DNA from: Desulfobacteraceae bacterium
Lineage (GTDB): Bacteria; Desulfobacterota; Desulfobacteria; Desulfobacterales; Desulfobacteraceae
Length of the DNA stretch: 6,995 nucleotides
Direction of reading: 5' to 3'
Assembly (NCBI GenBank): GCA_024225895.1
Contig: JAAEMC010000532.1
Coordinates: 1-6,995 of the forward strand
Positions 1-6,494 of the stretch are shown here, piece by piece (the first letter of the stretch is position 1; every line of letters starts with the position of its first letter). The notes under the pieces were generated by a model. It had not been told where the DNA came from, did no database searches, and saw only the letters and a list, made by a program, of their open reading frames with translations. The translations under genes and the position numbers were made by a program.

Positions 1-1
1 G

Positions 2-145
2 CCGGATGACAATTTTTTAAACACTAATACCTATGCGGTCGGTGATCAGATAATAACACCAAACACAGACGGTGATGTCACTACCGACAATGTCTATATG
101 CGGTTGTATGATACCGTGGTCACAGGCAAAAATATGGGATTATAA
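2..145 (+). CDS. pilW: Type IV pilus minor pilin PilW, C-terminal fragment (5' end outside window)
   Basis: An open frame enters from the left edge and gives 47 residues before the TAA at 143-145. The protein ends in VYMRLYDTVVTGKNMGL, which resembles the C-terminus of PilW-like minor pilins (a beta-strand with arginine, then an ending of the RNMGL kind). PilW is known as a component of the minor-pilin priming complex of type IVa pili, together with PilV, PilX and PilY1, assembled in the inner membrane. The N-terminal prepilin signal and hydrophobic helix lie outside the window, so the assignment rests on the tail plus the position directly before a pilV-like gene. A short Asp/Asn-rich stretch (NTDGDVTTDN) is visible. 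Only 2 or 11 bases separate the stop from the next start, consistent with an operon. The family call is probable; the exact name is inferred from context. Confidence 0.72.
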   Translation, partial: PDDNFLNTNTYAVGDQIITPNTDGDVTTDNVYMRLYDTVVTGKNMGL

Positions 146-156
146 ATTTGGAAAAC

Positions 157-603
157 ATGAAAACAATGGATTTAAAAAAAGACAGCAACGGATTTACTCT
201 GGTAGAGGTCATGATTGCCCTGGTTATCCTCTCAATAGGAATCCTGGGAATCGCCTCCATGAATGTCTCGTCAGTCCAGGGCAACGGCTATGCCCTGAAC
301 TTGACTTCTGCAACCAATATTGGCCAGGAGATCATTGAAGAGATGATGAAGGCATCGTATTTTGATACTAATTATTTTACTGATCAAAATGGTGACGGGC
401 AGGCAGGGCTGGTCAATACCGGAGGCGCTGCCGATTACAGCTGGACCAAGACCGTAGAGGGTACGCTGTTTACTGCGGGCTGGAACATTTCTCCACTAGA
501 CCCCATAAATGATACTAACACTATACAGATCAATATCACCTGGATTGAAAAAAACCAGAACAGAGTTTTGTCAATGACATATATGAATTTTGACATAATA
601 TAA
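157..603 (+). CDS. pilV: Type IV pilus minor pilin PilV (prepilin)
   Basis: This is a class III prepilin of about 148 residues. A short charged leader ends in KKDSNG, then the mature protein starts FTLVEVMIALVILSIGILG. Cleavage by prepilin peptidase PilD is expected between Gly (codon 190-192) and Phe, with Glu at mature position +5 and a hydrophobic helix of about 20 residues, all as in true pilins. The C-terminal half is Trp- and Asn-rich with beta-strand character (around 480-600), which fits PilV, a minor pilin of the PilVWX/PilY1 complex. Start choice: ATG 157 has GGAA (150-153) a few bases upstream. TTG 148 in the same frame has GGGA (136-139) 8 bases upstream and would add three residues, and ATG 166 is a third option. 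All lie before the cleavage site, so the mature protein does not change. A DxNxDG motif is encoded at 382-399. Confidence 0.9.
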   Translation: MKTMDLKKDSNGFTLVEVMIALVILSIGILGIASMNVSSVQGNGYALNLTSATNIGQEIIEEMMKASYFDTNYFTDQNGDGQAGLVNTGGAADYSWTKTVEGTLFTAGWNISPLDPINDTNTIQINITWIEKNQNRVLSMTYMNFDII

Positions 604-604
604 T
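574..604 (+). promoter_or_regulatory. Possible sigma-70-like promoter ahead of pilX
   Basis: A perfect TATAAT lies at 599-604 over the pilV stop codon, and ATGACA (5 of 6 matches to TTGACA) lies at 574-579, a 19-base spacing that is longer than ideal. A perfect TTGACA also occurs at 590-595, but only weak -10 boxes follow at the right distance (ATTAAA at 613-618). The region is very AT-rich, so chance matches are likely. If real, it would give pilX and the downstream genes some expression independent of pilW/pilV. Weak support. Confidence 0.2.
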
Positions 605-634
605 TAAATGTCATTAAAACCAATTAAATGTCAT
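602..634 (+). repeat. 13-bp direct repeat in the pilV-pilX spacer
   Basis: AATTAAATGTCAT occurs at 602-614 and again at 622-634, exactly 20 bases apart, which is about two helical turns. Its core ATGTCA also occurs inverted as TGACAT at 575-580 and 591-596 inside the end of pilV, so four copies of the same hexamer lie within 60 bases. This could be an operator for a dimeric regulator, or the remnant of a small tandem duplication. The copies are seen directly; any function is inference. Confidence 0.6.
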
Positions 635-669
635 GAACAGACTATTTTTATTTATGCTGGAGTAAAACC

Positions 670-1287
670 ATGAAAAATATTTTTTTAGTTAAAAATGAGC
701 AGGGATCCGCATTGGTGATCTGTATGCTGGTATTGACACTCCTCACCATTATGGGGGTAGCTGCTACCCGTACTACTAATCTGGAAATCCAGATATCCGG
801 TAATGACAAATGGGCCAAAGTAGCTTTTTACGGGGCAGACGGCGGTGCCCAGGCCATGATTCGACTATTGGAGCAAAATATTGACGATGCAGGTTTTGTC
901 CTGGACGGATCGGCTCAAAACACATTTACTGTAGGGAATATGCGCGGAACTGTGCTCAATTTTTATATGAATCCTACACCGACAGATATTTGCACCAACC
1001 CCATCCCTACCGGTTCTCCATCCTCCATCCTGCCATCTGACAACAACCGGGATGTCTTCATGCCGGTAACGGCGATAAGCAATGCCGGACCCCGCACAAA
1101 CTTCAGGGTTGGAGGACCATCTGCACCACGTAATGGAAGTAATATTCTGATGGCAGCCGGCTATGAAGCCGATGGTTTCGGCATGGCTGGTGGCGGGGGA
1201 CAAACCCGGTACAATATCGGCTCCCAGAGAGCAGACATGTCAAACAGCAACGCAGCCATACAGGTCAATTGGAACCATGTGTATTAA
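670..1287 (+). CDS. pilX: Type IV pilus minor pilin PilX-like (prepilin)
   Basis: A 205-residue protein with a prepilin N-terminus: NEQG (residues 9-12), then a hydrophobic helix from S13 (SALVICMLVLTLLTIMGVAA). It continues with EIQISGNDKWAKVAFYGADG (39-58), which matches the PilX N-terminal family pattern in delta-group bacteria. The predicted cleavage is G12|S13. The mature +5 position is Ile (I17) instead of the usual Glu, a feature shared with GspK-type tip pseudopilins. The C-terminal part is soluble, low in Cys (C18 and one in DICTNP), and has a Gly-rich loop near 1180-1200. PilX is expected to sit in the minor-pilin complex that initiates the pilus and recruits PilY1. The start is supported by GGAG at 659-662, 7 bases before the ATG. 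It follows pilV by 66 bases and precedes the next gene by 47. Confidence 0.88.
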   Translation: MKNIFLVKNEQGSALVICMLVLTLLTIMGVAATRTTNLEIQISGNDKWAKVAFYGADGGAQAMIRLLEQNIDDAGFVLDGSAQNTFTVGNMRGTVLNFYMNPTPTDICTNPIPTGSPSSILPSDNNRDVFMPVTAISNAGPRTNFRVGGPSAPRNGSNILMAAGYEADGFGMAGGGGQTRYNIGSQRADMSNSNAAIQVNWNHVY

Positions 1288-1334
1288 CCATTTTCACTAA
1301 AAATTGAACAACCCATTACAGGAGACCGTAAAAT

Positions 1335-1760
1335 ATGATCCATTCTTTACCAAACCCTAAACTCCGATTCATGGTGGCATTCATATTCATAATATCATTA
1401 TGCATGTTTTTCAGTATGAACTTTTCATGGGCTGGTGAAAGGAAACCTGATCCCCATGATACTCTTAAGATCAGGCGAGTTGAACTTTTGGGGGTCATGC
1501 TTACAAAAATAAAGGAAGACAGGTTCATAATTGATGGCATAAGCTATATCAGCAATGATCAAACCAAATACCATACCGAATACAATAAGCAGGGCTTGAC
1601 TGACGACACAGCTGTTGATGATATTGAAGTGCCCTGCCTTGTGGATATAAACTATAAAACTTTCTCGGTCCATACAGAGAGGTATCCCTATGATCCTCAA
1701 GACCGTGTTTTAGTTGATCTGACGGTAAAATGGACAAAGCAAACCGGGCAAGGGGGGTAA
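1335..1760 (+). CDS. Small secreted protein of the pilus operon, possibly PilY2-like
   Basis: A 141-residue protein with a clear Sec signal peptide: basic N-region (K9, R11), hydrophobic core from F12 to about F30, and likely cleavage after A33 (FSWA|GE). The mature part, about 108 residues, has no membrane segment and should be periplasmic or surface-bound. It contains RRVELLGVMLTKIKEDRFI followed by IDGISY (residues 47-71), and later alternating beta-strand patterns. This 'residue pattern, internal strand, then xDGxxY' layout recalls PilY2, the small accessory protein encoded next to pilY1 in Pseudomonas, but the similarity is judged by eye and weak. Start: AGGAGA at 1320-1325, 9 bases before ATG. 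Its stop lies 2 bases before the pilY1 start, so translation is probably coupled. A function in pilus biogenesis with PilY1 is inferred from context only. It could equally be an unnamed family restricted to this lineage. Confidence 0.7.
   Translation: MIHSLPNPKLRFMVAFIFIISLCMFFSMNFSWAGERKPDPHDTLKIRRVELLGVMLTKIKEDRFIIDGISYISNDQTKYHTEYNKQGLTDDTAVDDIEVPCLVDINYKTFSVHTERYPYDPQDRVLVDLTVKWTKQTGQGG
1751..1757 (+). promoter_or_regulatory. Ribosome binding site that fixes the pilY1 start
   Basis: AGGGGGG lies 5 bases before ATG 1763 and overlaps the last two Gly codons of the preceding gene. It can pair with the anti-Shine-Dalgarno sequence if a G-U pair is allowed. It supports ATG 1763 over the in-frame ATG at 1730, which would put 11 polar residues before the signal peptide and has no comparable site. 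The G6 run also directly abuts the upstream stop codon. Confidence 0.6.
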
Positions 1761-1762
1761 CC

Positions 1763-4700
1763 ATGAAGACAGCATTTTTTCGTTCTGCTTTTTTGAAAGC
1801 TTTTTTATTTATATCATTCATTCTTTTGTATTTTCCTTTAAATGCGTTTGCTGTCTGTGATCCGGGAATTGCCAATTATCTTGCCTTTCCCCCGTTTGTC
1901 AGCAACAGAGTTCCCCCCAATATCTTACTGATTCTGGACAACTCCGGTTCCATGAACGAATTTGCATATAAAGAAGTCAACGGGAACAGCAGTGAAGGAA
2001 CCGCCTATACAGGCTATATTCCAGGCCAGGAATATTATGGTTTATTCAATCCCAACAAACTATATTCCTATGACAACACCAACCACTATTTTTATGTAGA
2101 TGGCGATGCTGTTGATGATCCCTTAACCACGAATATCACTGAACGATCCACAGGGAGTGACCCCGCTGTAAGAAAATTTTCCGGCAACTGGCTCAACTGG
2201 TGGACTATGAGACGACTTGATGTTGCTAAAAAAGTGCTTACCGGCGGCAGGGTCGCACCAAACACCACGGATCTCGTTTTGGAAGGCATGCCGACTGAAA
2301 GAGAATATAGGAAAATTTTTAATGACTATACCACTGCCGATGATCCGGAAAGTATCATAACAGACAAAAATGTTTACTATACCCCTTTTCATCAAGGAAT
2401 TTATTCTTACTGGAGAAATACAGACCGGGGGGATTACAGCCTTGGCGGTCCTGCCGAGACCTTTGTTCCGATTTTTACTGTGGCACCGGCCACTTTTGAT
2501 GAAGCATCCGACTTAACCGGAGGATCACAGGTAAATGTTCCGGATGATACAGACTATCTCTCGGACCCGGTTGACAGGGGCGGCAGTGCGACAGATGTCG
2601 GAGGCAGTGTAGGGGAACTGAATCATACACGCAAAGGCTATCTTGTGGCCTTGAAGGTGGATGCGGAGGACCTGCCCGTAGAAGGAATCATACAGCAAAT
2701 GGTAGGCAGGGCACGGTTCGGGTATATGCAGTTCAACTATGGCAGAGGACCGGGTGAAAACAAATCCTGGAATGGTAACGCTGGTTCCTGGGACATTGAC
2801 GATGACGGCAATAAAGATATATACAGGAAGTTCACAGACGGCGGCCGGGTGAGAAACTATGTAGGCGACATCAACACCACCACAGATCCCCATGGGGATA
2901 CGGTTCTACAAATCATTCAGAACATTAATCAGCAGAATATCCAGATGATGACACCGATAGAAGAGGTGTTATGGGAGGCGGTGAAATATTTTAAACAGGA
3001 TGACCCTGCATATCTGCCGGAGGCTTCTCCGGATACCCCACCCAGCAATGCTGTCAATTTTGAAAAAAGTAACACTTGGGATCCCTACTATTTTGATTCT
3101 TTAAACGATTTTATCCCGTGCGCCAAGTCCTATATCATACTGGTATCAGATGGTGAAGGTAATAACAACGACGGAGTACCATCGGCTGACTGGCCCAGCG
3201 GTGCAAACACAGACGATCTGTCTTCTGACGGCGATGGATATTTAGATGATATTGCATTTAACATGCACACCCATGATTTAAGAGACGATATAAAGATGGG
3301 CGAGACCATTGAACATATCGACCAGACCATCACTTTATATACTGTATTCACATTCGATGATTCAACATCAGCCAAGTCTGAAATGATGAGGGCTGCAAGG
3401 GCCGGCGGGTTTAATGACCTGGACAGAGACGGCGATCCCGGAGGTGTTTTTTCTACCGATCCTGCCAGTTGTGTTTGTTCCGAGGAATGGGATAAGGAAT
3501 GCGGAGACAGCTCAGCTGAGGGCTACAAAATCCCGGATACCTATTTTGAAGCCCAGGACGGCGGGGAAATGGAAGAAAAAATCATGACCGCCATTGCCGA
3601 TATCCTGTCCAAGAGTGCATCCGGTACTGCTGCCTCTGTTATTTCCAATGCCAGAGGCGGCCAGGGCGCCATTTATCAAGCGGTTTTTTTCACTGAATCC
3701 GAAGCAGAACCCAACACCGGACAGACGGTAAAATGGTATGGCAACGTCCACACGCTATTCGTGGATGACTACGGTTATATGTATGAGGACACAAACCAGA
3801 ACATGATGCTGGACCTGGGAGATTATAGGGTCGTTTTCAACGGCGTCACCGGTGAGGTTGAATTATGGGAATATATTTTACTCACTGAAGAGTGGATCTA
3901 TTATGATGATGCTGACATTACGGATTTAAAATTTATCTGGAATTCATTGGAGTGGATGTCTGATGTTGCCATGGATGTCACCACCCAGCGGATATATGAT
4001 AAAAATGACAAACAGCGCTATATCTTTACTGATTTAATATCCGGACCCATTACCACGGATGCCAATGGATACCCTCTTAATGTTGATTCCTCCCAGCAAA
4101 TGGATTTTACGCAAGATTTTGCAAATGATAAAATCAACGATACTTACTTTTTCTTAAATCCCTACCTGGAATACGACCATGACAACAATTCAGGAACTGG
4201 TGACATCGGGCTGACAGAAGACCAGATGATCGAAGAAGCCCAGAACATTATCAATTTTATAAGGGGAGAAGAAGGGCTGACCGAGACCGGTACAGGTATA
4301 TCTTACCGGGACCGGACCCTGGATCTTGATGGGGATAGTATCGATGAAACTGTTTACCGTATAGGTGACATTATCCACTCTACGCCCACGATAGTGACAA
4401 GTCCGGCTGAGGATTATGATCAAATATATAGAGATGATACCTACAGGGAATTTCGAAAGCAGTATTTAAACCGCAGGACAATGATTTATGCCGGGGGCAA
4501 TGACGGCATGCTCCATGCCTTTAACGGCGGCTTTTTTGATACAGAAAACAAGCAGTTCTTAAAGCAGCCTAATATCACCGTCAATTCCAACTTGGTGCCC
4601 GGTGTTTGGGATGCAGGCTCATCCGAGTGGATAAAAGATCCCAGCCCCACAGGGACCAACTATAAATGGGATATCGGTTCTGAAGTCTGGGCCTATGTCC

Positions 4701-6310
4701 CCAATTCCCTTCTGCCCCATTTAAAATGGCTTAAAGGGGATCTTGGCCTCAATACCCATGTTTATTATGTGGATTTAAAACCCCGGATTTACGATGCCAA
4801 TTTTTTCCCAGAGGATGGTGATCATCCTAATGGATGGGGAACGATACTTATTGGCGGCATGCGCCTTGGCGGCGCCCCCATCGGGGTTCAAACCGATGTG
4901 GATGCCGGTGGAGACCCCGCACCAACAGGGGCTTGCGAAATGAACTTTACCGCCACCTATTTTGCTTTGGATATTACCAATCCGGAAGTACCGCCCAAAC
5001 TTCTCTGGACTTTTACAGACCCCAAGCTGGGATTTACCACCTCTTACCCCACCCCTATCCGCATGAAGGATAAATGGTTTATTGTAATCGGATCCGGCCC
5101 GGATAATTATGAGGCAGTACAGGATGTTACTACACCGGTATATGGCGGCCGAAGCGATCCGGGATATGTTTTTGTACTGGATGCTGAAACCGGACTTCCG
5201 GCAACAACAGATCCATATCTGTTCGAAGGGGATCCCCAGTCCTTTATGATCGATCCAATTGCCATTGATATTGATATCGAAACCGAAGCAAAAACGACTC
5301 TTCCGGGCATTAACTGGTCAGGAGAAGCGATTTACATTGCCTCTGACAGTACTGATCCTTCCGGTGCTGACGGAAAAGTATATCGCATCTATACAGACGA
5401 TAGTTCTAACCCTGATGATTGGGATATGATTGAGTTTTTTGATGCCAATGCCGGACTGAAGGATCAGGATGGAGATTTTTATCATCAGCATATTAATACG
5501 TCCCTTTCGGTTGCAATGGACGACAATGGCCGGATATGGCTTTATTTTGGCACTGGCCGGTTCTGGGGTAATCTGGATAAGATGGACCCCTATTTCAGCT
5601 ATACCAATGCCTTTTACGGCATCATGGAACCGGTTGATGATGATCATGACCAGATCTACGACGGCACTAATATAGATTACACAAAAGGAGTAGGCTCTAA
5701 AGACGTCAATCTTATGGATGTAACTTACATACAAGTGGAAGAAGGCGGTGAAATCATCAAAGAAGATGGACCTGTTTGGCCGTCCCGCAAAGATATAGAT
5801 CTCGACGGGGACAAGGACTTCATTGATCTGATTTATCAGATTGGCGGCAGGCCCCTCCCTCCATCAGATCCTTTATATGTGCCAAGCATGGGCGGCTGGT
5901 TTTTTGATTTTGAGACCGATGGGGAAAGAAATCTTGGGCAGGCAGCCGTACTTGGAGGTCTGGTATCCTTTACCACCTATCTGCCGGATAACGATGTGTG
6001 TGCATCTGAAGGATATAGCCTTTTATACGGCGTTTACTACAAAACAGGTACAGCATATACAAAAGGTGTTTTAAAGGATAGCAGCAACAATTATACGGGT
6101 ATTGATACAGACAATAATGTGGTGAAAAAAATCAGTATCGGAAAAGGATACTCAACTAAACCCAGTATTCATACTGGACGGCAGTCAGGATCAAGGTCTT
6201 ATGTACAGACCAGCAGCGGGGACATTATTGGTATTGAACAGGAGAATCCGGGCCATACAAAAAGCCATAAGGATTCGTGGCAAAATCTGATGAATACTGA
6301 TTGTGATTAA
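1763..6310 (+). CDS. pilY1: PilY1/PilC-type pilus tip adhesin with VWA domain and C-terminal beta-propeller
   Basis: A 1515-residue secreted protein, longer than Pseudomonas PilY1 (about 1160). The Sec signal peptide covers residues 1-30 (cleavage AFA|VCD). A von Willebrand factor A-like region starts with ILLILDNSGSM; the MIDAS residues D59, S61 and S63 are intact, and YIILVSDGE (D463) supplies the later acidic site. The family block GNWLNWWTMRRLD lies at 141-153. After the VWA region come VKWYGNVH (656-663), the FIRG segment (829-835), and the PilC/PilY1 propeller: YRIGDIIHS (865-873), GGNDGMLHAFN (near 911-921), an AYVPNSLLP block, a YFALDITNP block and FGTGR (to 1266). Many Asp-rich EF-hand-like loops occur, for example DIDDDGNKD (344-352), DTNQNMMLD (676-684), DLDGDSIDE (854-862) and DIDLDGDKD (1344-1352). 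Known relatives bind calcium through such a loop in the propeller, sit at the pilus tip, mediate adhesion and surface sensing, and oppose PilT-driven retraction. The start at ATG 1763 is set by the RBS and signal peptide; the gap to the previous gene is 2 bases. No frameshift or internal stop was seen. Confidence 0.93.
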   Translation: MKTAFFRSAFLKAFLFISFILLYFPLNAFAVCDPGIANYLAFPPFVSNRVPPNILLILDNSGSMNEFAYKEVNGNSSEGTAYTGYIPGQEYYGLFNPNKLYSYDNTNHYFYVDGDAVDDPLTTNITERSTGSDPAVRKFSGNWLNWWTMRRLDVAKKVLTGGRVAPNTTDLVLEGMPTEREYRKIFNDYTTADDPESIITDKNVYYTPFHQGIYSYWRNTDRGDYSLGGPAETFVPIFTVAPATFDEASDLTGGSQVNVPDDTDYLSDPVDRGGSATDVGGSVGELNHTRKGYLVALKVDAEDLPVEGIIQQMVGRARFGYMQFNYGRGPGENKSWNGNAGSWDIDDDGNKDIYRKFTDGGRVRNYVGDINTTTDPHGDTVLQIIQNINQQNIQMMTPIEEVLWEAVKYFKQDDPAYLPEASPDTPPSNAVNFEKSNTWDPYYFDSLNDFIPCAKSYIILVSDGEGNNNDGVPSADWPSGANTDDLSSDGDGYLDDIAFNMHTHDLRDDIKMGETIEHIDQTITLYTVFTFDDSTSAKSEMMRAARAGGFNDLDRDGDPGGVFSTDPASCVCSEEWDKECGDSSAEGYKIPDTYFEAQDGGEMEEKIMTAIADILSKSASGTAASVISNARGGQGAIYQAVFFTESEAEPNTGQTVKWYGNVHTLFVDDYGYMYEDTNQNMMLDLGDYRVVFNGVTGEVELWEYILLTEEWIYYDDADITDLKFIWNSLEWMSDVAMDVTTQRIYDKNDKQRYIFTDLISGPITTDANGYPLNVDSSQQMDFTQDFANDKINDTYFFLNPYLEYDHDNNSGTGDIGLTEDQMIEEAQNIINFIRGEEGLTETGTGISYRDRTLDLDGDSIDETVYRIGDIIHSTPTIVTSPAEDYDQIYRDDTYREFRKQYLNRRTMIYAGGNDGMLHAFNGGFFDTENKQFLKQPNITVNSNLVPGVWDAGSSEWIKDPSPTGTNYKWDIGSEVWAYVPNSLLPHLKWLKGDLGLNTHVYYVDLKPRIYDANFFPEDGDHPNGWGTILIGGMRLGGAPIGVQTDVDAGGDPAPTGACEMNFTATYFALDITNPEVPPKLLWTFTDPKLGFTTSYPTPIRMKDKWFIVIGSGPDNYEAVQDVTTPVYGGRSDPGYVFVLDAETGLPATTDPYLFEGDPQSFMIDPIAIDIDIETEAKTTLPGINWSGEAIYIASDSTDPSGADGKVYRIYTDDSSNPDDWDMIEFFDANAGLKDQDGDFYHQHINTSLSVAMDDNGRIWLYFGTGRFWGNLDKMDPYFSYTNAFYGIMEPVDDDHDQIYDGTNIDYTKGVGSKDVNLMDVTYIQVEEGGEIIKEDGPVWPSRKDIDLDGDKDFIDLIYQIGGRPLPPSDPLYVPSMGGWFFDFETDGERNLGQAAVLGGLVSFTTYLPDNDVCASEGYSLLYGVYYKTGTAYTKGVLKDSSNNYTGIDTDNNVVKKISIGKGYSTKPSIHTGRQSGSRSYVQTSSGDIIGIEQENPGHTKSHKDSWQNLMNTDCD

Positions 6311-6373
6311 AAAAAGGCTGTTGCGGTTCTCTAATATATGTTCTGTTTAAATCATACTAATGAATTATAAAAA

Positions 6374-6399
6374 GGGCGCACATATACATATGTGCGCCC
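6374..6399 (-). terminator. Intrinsic terminator-like hairpin (distal of two)
   Basis: A perfect 11-bp stem (6374-6384 with 6389-6399, GGGCGCACATA and its complement) closes a 4-base loop. Read on the - strand, the stem is followed at once by TTTTTATAATT (complement of the A run ending at 6373), the classic Rho-independent form for transcripts coming from the regulator gene. On the + strand it is followed by ACCTT, so it would be a poor terminator for pilY1, although the strong stem could still protect or attenuate the operon mRNA. It may also belong to a dispersed palindromic repeat family. Confidence 0.65.
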
Positions 6400-6426
6400 A
6401 CCTTCAACATCGTATAGTCCTAAAAA

Positions 6427-6448
6427 GGGCAGACACACAGGGCTGCCC
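6427..6448 (-). terminator. Intrinsic terminator-like hairpin (proximal to the regulator gene)
   Basis: GGGCAG (6427-6432) pairs with CTGCCC (6443-6448) around a 10-base loop. On the - strand it lies 46 bases after the regulator stop and is followed by TTTTTA (complement of 6421-6426). It shares the flank TAAAAAGGGC with the other hairpin (6368-6377 and 6421-6430). On the + strand it is followed by CTACATTTTAT, a weak U-rich tail that could give some termination of the pilus operon. The stem is short, so this is weaker than the other hairpin. Confidence 0.5.
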
Positions 6449-6494
6449 CTACATTTTATACCCAATTTAGTCCGGTAATTATCCCGATATATCC

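Noticed and set aside
72..338. An 88-codon open frame overlapping the pilW end and pilV start
   Set aside because: It is out of frame with both genes, has no family features, and covers the clearly coding prepilin N-terminus in another frame.
604..669. A sigma-54 (-24/-12) promoter before pilX
   Set aside because: No GG and GC pair with the required 10-base spacing and TGGC/TGCA context was found in this AT-rich spacer.
1730..1762. Earlier in-frame ATG for pilY1 (1730), overlapping the preceding gene
   Set aside because: It would place 11 polar, charged residues before the signal peptide and lacks a good RBS; ATG 1763 has a G-rich RBS 5 bases upstream and starts a normal Sec signal.
5318..5734. 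A 138-codon antisense open frame inside pilY1
   Set aside because: It lies opposite a conserved propeller-coding segment, with no recognisable domain or RBS; a shadow of the long GC-poor gene. The same holds for the other antisense frames within pilY1.
1763..6310. A novel VWA-containing defence or toxin protein
   Set aside because: The GNWLNWW block, the GGNDGMLHAFN and FGTGR propeller motifs and the minor-pilin neighbours identify it as PilY1/PilC.
6374..6448. The two hairpins as a short CRISPR array
   Set aside because: Only the 10-base flank is shared, the stems differ, and there are no regular repeats of 25-40 bases or any cas gene.
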